Assembly (NCBI GenBank): GCA_002099365.1
Contig: MSED01000007.1
Span: 1,426,001-1,490,000 of the forward strand
Direction: 5' to 3'
From: Phialophora verrucosa
Lineage: Eukaryota; Ascomycota; Eurotiomycetes; Chaetothyriales; Herpotrichiellaceae
DNA: 64,000 nt
Part shown: piece by piece, positions 54,817 to 64,000 of the stretch
How positions within the stretch are numbered: the stretch's first letter is position 1
Layout: every line of letters begins with the position of its first letter
Notes under the pieces: model-generated
Database searches by the model: none
What the model was told of the DNA's origin: nothing
What the model saw: only the letters and a program-made list of their open reading frames with translations
Position numbers and translations under genes: made by a program

Positions 54817-55512
54817 TCAAAGCTGATGTAGATCCAAATGCTTCAAGAGAACCTCCATTACCTGGGGGCCCCGGTCCTCGTTCGCTGCCGCCGCCTCCAT
54901 GACGCTGTCACTCACCTGCAGACCAAAGTCTTTCCCATACCTCAGCAGGACAGCCATGACCTCGGGGCCCTTGTCTTCATTCGCCGCTGCCAATTGCAGG
55001 ACTCTGTCGCTGATTGCCATCTTCATGCGTATGTCTTCGTCATCATCCTCCCCATGGTTTGTGTGGTGTTGCTTAAGATGCTCTAGCAAGACCTCCATCA
55101 CTTCGGGCCCCTGGCCTTCGTTCCTCGCGGCCGACTGCATGACCTCCTCACTCAGGTCGATATCGACATGCCCGTGGGCCAGGAGCAGTTTTATCATCGC
55201 GGCACCCTCGCGTGTGTTCGCGGCGGCGGCGACGATGATCTTCTCGCTGACGGTGATGTGACTGCGGTGGCGGAGAAGGGTTTGGAGGACACCGACCCCG
55301 GAGTAGCGGTTGCCTACGGCGGCGGCCAATATCTTCTCACTGACAAGGAGGTCGCCGGTGCTGGTGCGGGAAAGTCTTCCAGGTCGTGGCTCCGAAAGGG
55401 AATCAGTGTCGAAGGAGTCGAGGGTCGATGACCGTGACATGGATCCCAAGGTGCCGTATCCTTCCGGTTCGCGGGAGTCGTCGTACATGGTCACAGTCGC
55501 CGCTGGCGCCAT
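54817..55512 (-). CDS. Solo fungal NLR-type repeat protein
   Basis: 231 residues from the ATG at 55512. After an Asp/Ser/Arg-rich 60-residue start come about five copies of a ~30-48-residue helical repeat: VSEKILAAAVGN-YSGVGVLQTLLRH, VSEKIIVAAAANTREGAAMI, LSEEVMQSAARNEGQGPEVM, ISDRVLQLAAANEDKGPEVM, VSDSVMEAAAANEDRGPQVM. The consensus V/I-x-(E/D)-x-(V/I)-M-x-A-A-x-N-E-x-G-x-E-V-M resembles the short repeats that form the C-terminal sensor of many fungal NACHT/NB-ARC (STAND) proteins. No nucleotide-binding domain is present here. It may be a remnant of such a gene or a standalone protein. The start is uncertain. Confidence 0.7.
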   Translation of the reverse strand: MAPAATVTMYDDSREPEGYGTLGSMSRSSTLDSFDTDSLSEPRPGRLSRTSTGDLLVSEKILAAAVGNRYSGVGVLQTLLRHRSHITVSEKIIVAAAANTREGAAMIKLLLAHGHVDIDLSEEVMQSAARNEGQGPEVMEVLLEHLKQHHTNHGEDDDEDIRMKMAISDRVLQLAAANEDKGPEVMAVLLRYGKDFGLQVSDSVMEAAAANEDRGPQVMEVLLKHLDLHQL

Positions 55513-56994
55513 GGCTATGTCAGTCCTTCGTGTCGATTTCAAGGCGGATCAGGCTGTCTCGTGGTCCAGAAGTGGATCGGGTCAGCGTGTTGGGAGGAGG
55601 GCGCCTTTGGGGGGCCGGTTTCTATTAGGCTCCAGTTCAACATTGTGAGAAACAAAACTTACCAAGCTGTGACGGACTCTGTCTCTGCTGGCGGCCACAG
55701 TGGCAAAAGGTCCAATAATCCAGTGTCAGGCTACATCAACCGTAGTCCATGAACTTCGCGAGGTTGAGTGAGCTGTCGGTTGTTGTCGGGAGCCTGAGAA
55801 GTATGACCTCGTAATTGAAAGAAATCTGGATCACACCATTACAACGCAGATACGGGAGAACTGCTCGAGTGAAAATCTTGAAGACCGGCGCTCTCTGACC
55901 CTACATACATAAAAGATGCGTCTAGACGGAGCACAGCTGCCCGGGGCTGTAAGGGAGCGGATTAAGCTAAGCTGGGTCTCAGGGAGTGAGGCTGACTTGT
56001 CTGCCTGGCGCTATTTGTGTTGGCTTTGGGTTGCCTCATTCCGCTTGGCTTGTTCGTTTGTCTCTGACAAAGGGTCGCGTTCGGCTCAAGATGGGTGCCA
56101 TAGGGAAGTCGAGATGGCAGGCATAGATGGGCGCCGCCAAAGGGTGCGCCACGAAGTAGCATTGCATGACGCACGAGAGCAAAGGGCGACACAGCCCAGC
56201 CTGATGCACAGAGATTGAAAAAGTCCCCTATCAGTGACGTTGTCGTCGAACATGACCCTGCTATACGGTAGCCTCCCCGGCCGACGACAGCGGCGGCCTA
56301 GGCAATGCAAGAATGAAAGACGAACAGGAGGGGCACTTCTTGCACCCGTCTCGGTGTCCTTTGTCGTCTGCATTGGACGTCGGCCATCAGCCAATGGCAA
56401 ATCCATTTCCATCCCGCTCGATTGAGTCTGCATACTCGTAGCCTCGACCGGCGCCAATCAGCAGCATCCAGCGCGGGGCTGTGCATTCCACATTCCGCAC
56501 GCCAAACATCGCCAAACTCCTGGCACCCAAACTGCGCCGCAAACCCAACTTTCAGCCTGATGTCTGCCTCACATAGCTTTCCCCCTCCCGAACTCGTAGA
56601 ACAATTAATGCATGTGACCCCCCAGCAGATATCGTGCGGCTGAAAAACTAAAGGACCATCCCCTTCGTTGCCTACACATCCGCCACGGTTGTCATCGGGT
56701 TTCCACGGGTGTCCTTTGTCATCCATGGGGATTTCTTTTGCTTCCGTCATGGTGGAGGGATGGTAGGTAGGACTGTGCCAGGTGAATTGGGACATACGCC
56801 GTACGCGACAGGTAGGCAAAGAGATTCAAAGACTGAGTGTTTCCGCCCTGTTTCCATTGCACCTCTTCATTCATCCATTCAGTCTCCTTCTCAGCCCAAC
56901 TGCCCCTCACCATTGGCGCATCACCACTCCATACTTTCTTCCTCTACCACAACGCCTGGGTTGTACCATCAGGCTTTGAACCCTATAGGTCTAA
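55513..56994. other. Intergenic spacer
   Basis: About 1.5 kb between the divergent repeat-protein and coiled-coil genes. Short frames only; no gene supported. Confidence 0.4.
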
Positions 56995-58077
56995 ATGGCT
57001 AGCCGCCAGGAGACGGAGCTGGCCCGCCTTGAGGCCGAGTTTGTCGAGTTGAAGGTCAAAGAAGAAGTGTGCCAGAGGACCGCACACCAATATGACATAT
57101 TAGTGCCGAAGCTGCAGCGAGATTTCGCAGCCGCTTACACGAGCCTGAATGATGCGGCCCAGAAGTTGGGGGCCGCGCGGAAGGAGTGGGAGCTCCTCCG
57201 CGAGAAGAGGGCGCGGCTCCGAGCCAAGATCAGAGCCCTAGAGGACAGACAAGCAGCCGAGACGCGCGCGTTTCGCGACACAGGGAGAAACATCAACGAC
57301 CTGCAGCGCGAGTATCAGACGACCACCCGGGATGTGGAGCGGCTCGCGAGGGAGATGAGGGCCGATCGCGAGGCGCTGAGAGAAAAAGAGCGCGAGGTGC
57401 AGGACGTCAATCATGCCATCGGCACAGAGAGGGGGAGGAGGTATCCCGACCGCCACACCATCTCGGTTCTGGAACAGACCCTCTCGCAGAAACTAGAAAG
57501 ATTAGGCGCAAGACGCGGCGACTTTGAGGAGAAGCGGCGGCGGAAGGAGCGGGACGAGAGAAGGCTTCAAGACCTCAGGACGCAGATTGACGCAGCCCAA
57601 CCCGACTCGGCCGACATGCAGAAGCTGGACGACGAACTCGCTCGCAAACGCACCAAGCTCCGGACTTTGGAACAAGACCTCCGCCGGAGCGAGGAGGCGC
57701 TGGCGCGAGCCCAGTCGGACATGACCGACGCGCGAGCGCGCAACCATGGCGCGAGGCCGATTGAGGAGCTCAACGCGCTGATACGGCTCTTCGAGGGCGA
57801 GAGCGCCACGGCCAAAGAGCAGAGGATCTCCAAGGGCCAGGCCCTACGGGACAAGAGGGACGACCTCCGCCGACAGAGGGAGCAGGGCGGCCGGGACGGC
57901 GCCGAGCGCATGCAAAAGATCAAGGACCTCGTCTCTGACCTGTCTTACTGCCGAGAGTCCATGAAGCAATATCACGACCCGAATAGCAACACCACGATTC
58001 GCCGCACACCGGAGCAGCGACAGAAAAAGCTCGAGAAGGTGTATTCGAAGCTCGAGGAGCTGGTCAGGGACCAGTAG
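56995..58077 (+). CDS. Uncharacterised coiled-coil protein
   Basis: 360 residues, single exon, ATG preceded by TAA-A. Nearly the whole protein is charged coiled coil (Arg/Glu/Lys/Asp/Gln-rich), with long heptad stretches at about 1-95 and 100-345. It starts MASRQETELARLEAEFVELK and ends QRQKKLEKVYSKLEELVRDQ. The pattern resembles filamentous or motor-associated coiled coils, but the Arg/Asp content gives low-complexity matches with many proteins, so I make no family claim. No signal peptide or membrane segment. High G+C at third positions. Confidence 0.75.
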   Translation: MASRQETELARLEAEFVELKVKEEVCQRTAHQYDILVPKLQRDFAAAYTSLNDAAQKLGAARKEWELLREKRARLRAKIRALEDRQAAETRAFRDTGRNINDLQREYQTTTRDVERLAREMRADREALREKEREVQDVNHAIGTERGRRYPDRHTISVLEQTLSQKLERLGARRGDFEEKRRRKERDERRLQDLRTQIDAAQPDSADMQKLDDELARKRTKLRTLEQDLRRSEEALARAQSDMTDARARNHGARPIEELNALIRLFEGESATAKEQRISKGQALRDKRDDLRRQREQGGRDGAERMQKIKDLVSDLSYCRESMKQYHDPNSNTTIRRTPEQRQKKLEKVYSKLEELVRDQ

Positions 58078-59304
58078 GCCCGCAAGGCAGAATGTGATTC
58101 CCGGATTTCGACGACTGTATGACTCTTCTGTACCATATTTTGAACGCAAATAGAGACCAGAAATGATTTTGGCACTCTAGCCAGCTCTAATCCATCAATA
58201 GCGCCTGCCACGCTTTGACTTCTACTCCCCCGTCTCTTCGGTCAACTAGAGGCTTCACTTCTTCTCCCTTTGATGCTTCTCCAGGCTTCGAGTCCAACGG
58301 ACCAGCGGCCGTCGATCGCAGGCGACCATGTTGACGGTCGTTGGGAGAGGAGTAGAGGCGCCCATGCATTCATTCTTCGCGACGAGGGTCTAAGTCATGT
58401 CAATTGCGAATGTTGGCACATAGATTGCTCCACGCAAGTATCGGAGTCATCCATCTTGAAGGGCCCCTTTGTGCCTCGACTGACTACGTTGCCCAGCATT
58501 TCCACCGCGAAGTAATGAGTAGGTCGTCCGTACCACACGGTACTCCGTCGGCCTGCGGAACTTCCCGTCGATCCAACAAAAGCATAGAGCAACTTCGACC
58601 GCTTTGGCAGACGAGACAGAGGGCACGCCGGTGGCTTTTGTGTAAGCTTGATGTAGCGCCCAGGGGCAGTTGTGTGCTCATGGTCGAAGAAAGCCTCAAA
58701 ATCTTTTGCAAAGGGAGACGTGTGAATGGGGAGTAGGTAGGAGGTCTGTATGTAAGTAGCGGTTTGGATGACATGGTGGAAGCCGATGACGATGAGGCGT
58801 TTACTTTTGCTCGTTTCTAACCTTTGGACGCCCAACGAGGCTGATGGCGCCGTGGCTGAGACCCGGAAGCCTGCACCGGAACGATCAATCGCCTGCTGAA
58901 TGTGCCACGAACGTTCATAGAACCGGGCGGCTCTAACGCCGCACGCACTACCATGATCTCGGTTCACTCCTTTCCTTTCATGCAGGCCTGGGTACCTGTT
59001 GTGTTCTCTTCGCACCTCGGAAGCAAGGATCAACAACGGTGCAAGTCTCAAGCAAAGATCGAATTGATTACGGAGTAGCTTTTCCTGGAGGAAACTTCCG
59101 ACTCCGAGGGGACAATGCCGGAATAGATTATGAGCAGCAAGGAACAATCTACATAACTTTCACTATACGATGACATGTACATTGACTCTGGCAGAAGCTG
59201 GCCAGAAGCCGAAACTCTTCCTCTGTGGCATTTCTCTGCAGCAGGCTCTCAGCGACTAGTTGTTTAGTCAATTTGAGTTCGGTAAGCCCAGCAGGACCGG
59301 AAGA
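58078..59304. other. Intergenic spacer
   Basis: About 1.2 kb. A 250-codon open frame on the minus strand (58395-59147) has no ATG for its first ~225 codons and no domain, so I do not call it. Confidence 0.4.
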
Positions 59305-61243
59305 ATGGATCGGATCAAGATCAATTCGCTGGGGGAATTAGGAGCAAAGCTGCTGGCTTCTTTTGTTGCCCTGGTGAGTTCATAGGTAACATCGACGATC
59401 AATAATGACTCCAACTGATCATTGCAGTACGCTCTCTACACGTTTGCTTCTGCTGTTTACAACATTTTCTTCCACCCTCTCCGCAAGGTACCCGGGCCAT
59501 GGATTGCGAAAGTGTCACCAGTGTGTCCCACTCCTATTGATTGCTTTCGTCCAAGCTTACCGCTGCAGATTTGGGTTGCGTACTGCTGGACTAGTGGAAC
59601 CTATCACCAACACGTCAAGAAATCCCACGAAAAATATGGTCCTGCTGTGCGTATGGCGCCTAATGAAGTCTCGTTTTGCTCATCGTCTTCTTGGAAAGAG
59701 ATTTACGCGCATTCAGGAGGTCGAAGACCGTTCATGAAGAGTGACTGGTACAGCGCCATGGCGAACGAGGCCCCGAACCTTGTCTCTGAGCGCAATCCTG
59801 ACAGTCACGCTGCCATGCGCAAACTGTTCAGCCATGGGTTCTCAGCACAAGCTTTGGCTGCTCAGGAAGAATATGTCCACGGATTTGTCGATATCATGAT
59901 CCGACAGCTTCACAGAAATAGTCTCCAAATACCCACCGATATTGTTAGATGGTATAACTACGTCACGTTTGACATAATTGGGGAGCTTGCATTCGGGCAA
60001 GCTTTTGGCAGTCTAGAAGAAGGTGAGCGTTCCGTTTTAAGATCGACAATCCACATACTAACTTTGCATTCTAAGGTAAAATGCACTTCTGGGTTGAGAC
60101 TGTCTTCCAGTTCATCAAGACGGGATCGCTGTTCCGAGCTACCAGATGGTTTCCAAGCTTACATGGCATCTTGTTGTTTCTTCTCCGCTATCAGTTGATC
60201 CCGAAGACCATAATGGAAGCTCGAGCGAAGCAACTCCAGTACTCGAGGGCAAAATTAGAGAGGTGAGTCGTTGGTCAAAGTATCAGGGAACGGAATGTGT
60301 CCTGATATTCTATCTGAGGTTGTACTAACAATTTGGACACTACCAAGACGTCTCTATGAGAATCCCACGAAGCCAGACTTTTTAGGCAAAGCAATCGATG
60401 TACTGCAAGACGAGAAGGCGGGTACATATGCAATAATCCGTCAGCTTGTGCCACAGGCAAATATTCTCATGTTCGTGCAACATACAGACCATGCCTTGTT
60501 CCGTCCACATCTGACATGCTCTTTTCCACCAGTCTCGCCGGCTCCGAGACGACGGCGTCCGCCCTTTCAGCCGTGACCTATTTCTTGGGCCGCAACCCGG
60601 TGATCTATAAAGAATTCACGTCCGAAATCCGCGGCATTTTTAAAGATTACAAAGAGATCACATCACGAGAGGTCGAGAAGTTGACCTATATCAAGGCAGT
60701 CATCGCTGAAGCGTTGCGAATGTTTCCTCCCGCCCCAATCGGTCTTCCACGGGTGAGCCCAGGCGAACAAGTGGATGGCTACTACCTCCCGGAGGGAACT
60801 GTGACGTACACTAGCAGCTGGGCGGCATCACGAAGCGAGTTGAACTGGCACAAGGCGGAGGAGTTTATCCCAGAACGATGGCTGGACGGTGGGTTTGATG
60901 ACAAGAAAGAAGCAAGTCAGCCGTTCCTGCTTGGTCCACGTGTCTGTCTTGGTCGAAGGTAGGTCATGATGTTCGGTCCTTGACTCTCTCATTTGCCAGG
61001 CGTTGGTGGCCTCTTACGAATCGATGCTGACCACGCCCTTACAGTCTCGCGATGCTTGAGCTCCGCGTCATCCTAGCAAAGCTGTACTGGGTCTACGATA
61101 TCTCGCTGGCAGTTCCCGCAGAGAGGTGGGACGAGCTGGCTCGTTGTTATATTGTTTGGGAGAAGCCACCACTGTTGGTACATATAACAAGAAGGGAGGG
61201 GATCCATGTGCCACCAGTTGATAACTCAAGTGGGATGGCGTGA
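59305..61243 (+). CDS. Cytochrome P450 monooxygenase (seven exons)
   Basis: Exons 59305-59373, 59428-59520, 59569-60022, 60076-60262, 60348-60470, 60533-60958 and 61045-61243 give 516 residues. Intron 2 (48 bp) is a multiple of 3 and could be missed; removing it gives WIAKVSPIWVAYCW. N-terminal anchor with FFHPLRKVPGPWIAK, then KYGPAVRMAPNEVSF. I-helix after splicing is NILILAGSETTASALSAV, ExxR is EALR, PERW is present (IPERWL), and the heme loop FLLGPRVCLGRSLAMLELR is completed by the last intron. This pattern is typical of the fungal isotrichodermin C-15 hydroxylase-like group (CYP58-65-like). Substrate unknown. It converges on a fungal transcription factor 440 bp downstream. Confidence 0.9.
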
Positions 61244-61679
61244 GACCTAATGCATATTGGTATAGTGGTATGCGAGCTGGCACCCTCCGAGTGCTAAAAT
61301 ATCCATGCGCTTCATAGGATTCGTACAGTAGCATTAAATTTGTCTCAATGTTGGAAATGGTTGATTAGTGGTTGTATCTCACGGTGACCGAGACCTGAAG
61401 ACTTCCTAAGCTGTGTGACACCTATTAAACTCCTTGAGAGCCTGAGAGGTGAAAGAGATGACCGAAGATGAGGATGGGCACGGTTCAGACCTTGCAAGTG
61501 TCGACCAAAAACGAAATTTGACCACCTCGAGAAGGTCAACAGCTTTCTATCGCTACACCAAGCGATAAACCCGCACCCAACACTCGAGTGCTATGCTGTA
61601 ATAAATCCCGCTCGAGCGAGCCAGGCCTTTAGGACCAGGTTAGTCCAACAAGATCGACCAGGCAGATAGATGGCATGGC

Positions 61680-63651
61680 TCACCTCGGATTCTCGTGTTG
61701 ATGTGCAATTTCTCCAAAAGCACGGCTCAGGCTATCGACCAGCCCCGAAACATGCCGCACGCCTTCGAAGCGATCGCTCATTTGTCGAAGTAGCTGTACC
61801 AAGTTGTGAATCAATCCAGAATTTCCATGGAGATAGTTGCACGGTTGGAAATATCTCTGAGCTAGCAGCACGCAGGTAGGCTGTAGAACCCATGCAGGTC
61901 TAAATTTGTAGTCAGCGGAGACAAGACGTAGCTGGTGCTCATGGGGAGGGAAAGAAGTAATACAGAGTTATAGGCAGGTCCTCAATCCTCGATATCCTCT
62001 GTAGACAGACGACTTGTTCGGCGACTTCAGACGAAGCGTCTTTGACTTTGCCGACGGCCACAGTGCTCAACAGCCAACTAAAGGAGAGATTCTTGTTATC
62101 TCCAGGGGGGCTGAGATATTGCTCATAGAGGAAAACTCTCATAGACCTGTTAGGCGACCACGTGAGAACGAAGAGTGAGGAGAGTTAGAGGGCAGCCAAC
62201 ACACTTACTGGGACATGATGCGAAGGACGTGGATTGATACCTCCAGATGTCGAGATACGCCCCTTTTCTCGAGCCGTGAGATATTTCGCTCGAACATGAC
62301 ATGCCACTTGTTGAGCTCCTGATCTATCGACATTAGGTCACTGACATCCGAAGGGGATGGATGTTCCGTGCTTGTCCGCCACTCGTCCCAGCGAGAAACG
62401 CGGTGCTTGAGGAGGATGATCTTGTTCATAACCACAGACAACTTGCAGAGTGAAATGAATAGCTCGCAGGCATATATCTTGGACCGTGGCAACCTGGAGC
62501 TCGAGCCAAGCTGGATGCTTCCAAAGTCGTCAAGCGTAGGTAACTCGCAGGCATAGCATTGTTTCAGTTTGTAGGGTCGTCGAAGGGCCAGAGCAAGTGT
62601 GCGGTTCCGGGTCAGACAGCACCACCATATCACACGGTCGTGGCGCTGCTCGCTTTGGAACAGTTTGCTACTCCTGGCATGTCGCATTGCCTGGTCGACC
62701 CAGAAATCGTTGACGTCTCTGGACTTGTCGTATGGGCTCCAGTGGCTGAAGATGAGCGCAGCCTGAATCAGTGCGACATGCCCTCGGTTTAGGGTGGTCT
62801 GGTCCTCGTAGAGACGACGGGCGTGTTGAAAGAGCGCTTTCTGGCCCTCAACGATGGACGGATAGGGACATTCTATGATGTTCTGCTCGCTCATGTGCGC
62901 GAAAGACGCAAATAGCATTGAATGCAAGACTAATTCGCGGAGTGGTGATCTGTGCTGCTTCCTGTCTGCCGAACAGTACCAGCGAAAGAATTCGATGTCG
63001 TCAACTACCGGGCAAAGTGTGTGGAGGGTCCAGAAATAGAGCTGGATAAGCTCAGCTTGCAACGATGGTGTCAATACAGCCCAGGCCCCCTAATGTGTGA
63101 GAGTGTTGGTTCTTCCACGATATCGTCGGAGATTGACTGAGGACTTACCATAACGGTGTTTGAATCTTCTTCATCAACTTGGCTATCTTGGTGGGAAGTG
63201 CCAAGGGGAACGGGGACTTCGACGTTGGGTAGCGCAACTTTTGAACATCAGATTTTTGTTCACCAGAGCTTCTGGGCTGTTTGGGGATGATAGATCTCTC
63301 ACTGCATCTTAACAGGTCTTCCTCAAGTTCATCCAACTCGACGTTGTCAATATGCCCTCTTGTCGGCAGCAGCAACTCCTCCAAGCGCTTCGCATTGTGA
63401 TCTTCAGAGGGAAAAATCGTCAAAACAGGTGAGACGCTGAGGCTTCTGCATATGTGGGAATCGACCCCGACGGGGGAAGTCCCGCAATCGACGTAGTTGA
63501 GAAAAAGTCGCGATATTTCTCTGGGCTCGCGCTCAGAGCTCTCGTCAACAACGGAGCAGTCTATGTTGTCTAAGTAATAGTCGTCCATGTCGCTAAATTC
63601 TAGACTGTCAAGGCTTAAGAAGGTGTCCATTCGAATCTCTATGCAAGGCAT
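61680..63651 (-). CDS. Fungal-specific transcription-factor-domain protein, exon joins uncertain
   Basis: Coding segments: 63651-63145 with the ATG (MPCIEIRMDTFLSLDSLEFS), 63074-62205, about 62142-61939 and about 61871-61680. The middle segment carries the fungal_trans (PF04082-like) core: LIQLYFWTLHTLCPVVDDIEFF, LVLHSMLFASFAHM, ALIQAALIFSHWSPYD, RVIWWCCLTRNRTLALALRRP. The third reads FLYEQYLSPPGDNK and joins phase 1 after CA. No zinc cluster lies upstream in the N-terminal exon. The junction around 63080-63150 does not keep phase with the obvious GTAAGT donor and TTAG acceptor, so there may be a frameshift or a different intron. A regulator of the neighbouring P450 is conceivable but not shown. 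Confidence 0.6.
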
Positions 63652-64000
63652 CGCTATGGATATATCCTGTTATATATAACATGATGCAAAAGAGAGTTTA
63701 CGTAGAGCTTTCGCTTGATGTGCAGTGGCGGTCTGCCGGAAGAAGTACACCGGAATTCAAGTGTTTACCCGCTGGAAGTAGACCTTCGGCCCTATAAGTC
63801 CTCCTGATGCAAGGACAAGGCTCGGGACTCATAGACAGACCAACGCCCAAGTTAGTCTGTTTGACCCATTTACTCAATTAGCACTTCCAGTTGGGATCTG
63901 GATGTTAAGAGCCAACGACTTCTGGAATCATGTGAAGAATCGGAAGCATTCCGCCAGCAATACCTGTATGTGAAGTCTGGAGCTACTGACATATTGCTGA
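63652..64000. other. Right-edge spacer
   Basis: About 350 bp upstream of the transcription-factor gene, probably its promoter. No gene seen. Confidence 0.4.

Noticed and set aside
58395..59147. 250-codon open frame on the minus strand
   Set aside because: No ATG until about codon 225, no domain, no plausible splice sites that supply a start.
1..64000. CRISPR array, prokaryotic operons, or integrated phage
   Set aside because: Introns, polymerase III tRNA structure and fungal families make this nuclear fungal DNA; no spaced identical repeats were seen.

Overview
This window is nuclear DNA of a filamentous ascomycete (Pezizomycotina). The genes carry short GT-AG introns of about 45-170 bp, often with CTAAC-like branch points. 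The gene set is also typical of that group: a fungal phytochrome, a PEX8-like peroxin, Ecl1-, Clr5- and questin-oxidase-family proteins, fungal transcription factors without a zinc cluster, and three cytochrome P450s. I cannot fix the order or genus from the sequence alone. I support 22 protein-coding genes and one tRNA gene; most coding models below were joined by hand across introns, and every splice site is a prediction.

Left part (1-12.1 kb) is mostly housekeeping. It holds a ThrE/Prm10-type transporter cut by the left edge, the splicing factor CWC15, and a six-exon Gly/Asp-rich stress-type protein. The AP endonuclease APN1 follows, divergent from the SWR1-complex subunit VPS72/SWC2, then an Ecl1-type lifespan factor. 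Last is a minus-strand tRNA-Ser(GCU) gene that seems to carry two introns, one of them shaped like a spliceosomal GT-AG intron and lying outside the anticodon loop. That is the most unusual object in the window.

Middle-left (12.2-25 kb) is gene-poor and accessory. It holds simple repeats, an intronless G+C-rich P450, a secreted zincin-like metallopeptidase whose 3' end looks frameshifted, an O-methyltransferase, a long spacer with short direct repeats, a small bZIP factor and an orphan gene.

Middle (25.3-42.5 kb) holds an HD phosphohydrolase, a GRASP-type Golgi protein, a fungal transcription factor without a zinc cluster, a secreted protein built from eight CGFG-type Cys modules, an eight-exon P450, a Clr5-domain protein and a large fungal phytochrome (hybrid histidine kinase).

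Right part (44.2-64 kb) holds an Ldh_2-family oxidoreductase, a questin-oxidase-like protein, a Myb-like DNA-binding protein, a PEX8-like peroxin ending in SKL, an F-box protein, a solo protein of the HEAT-like repeats usually fused to fungal NLRs, and an uncharacterised coiled-coil protein. A seven-exon P450 converges on a second zinc-cluster-less transcription factor with uncertain exon joins. No complete biosynthetic cluster with a PKS, NRPS or terpene backbone enzyme is visible, and no transposon or CRISPR array was recognised.
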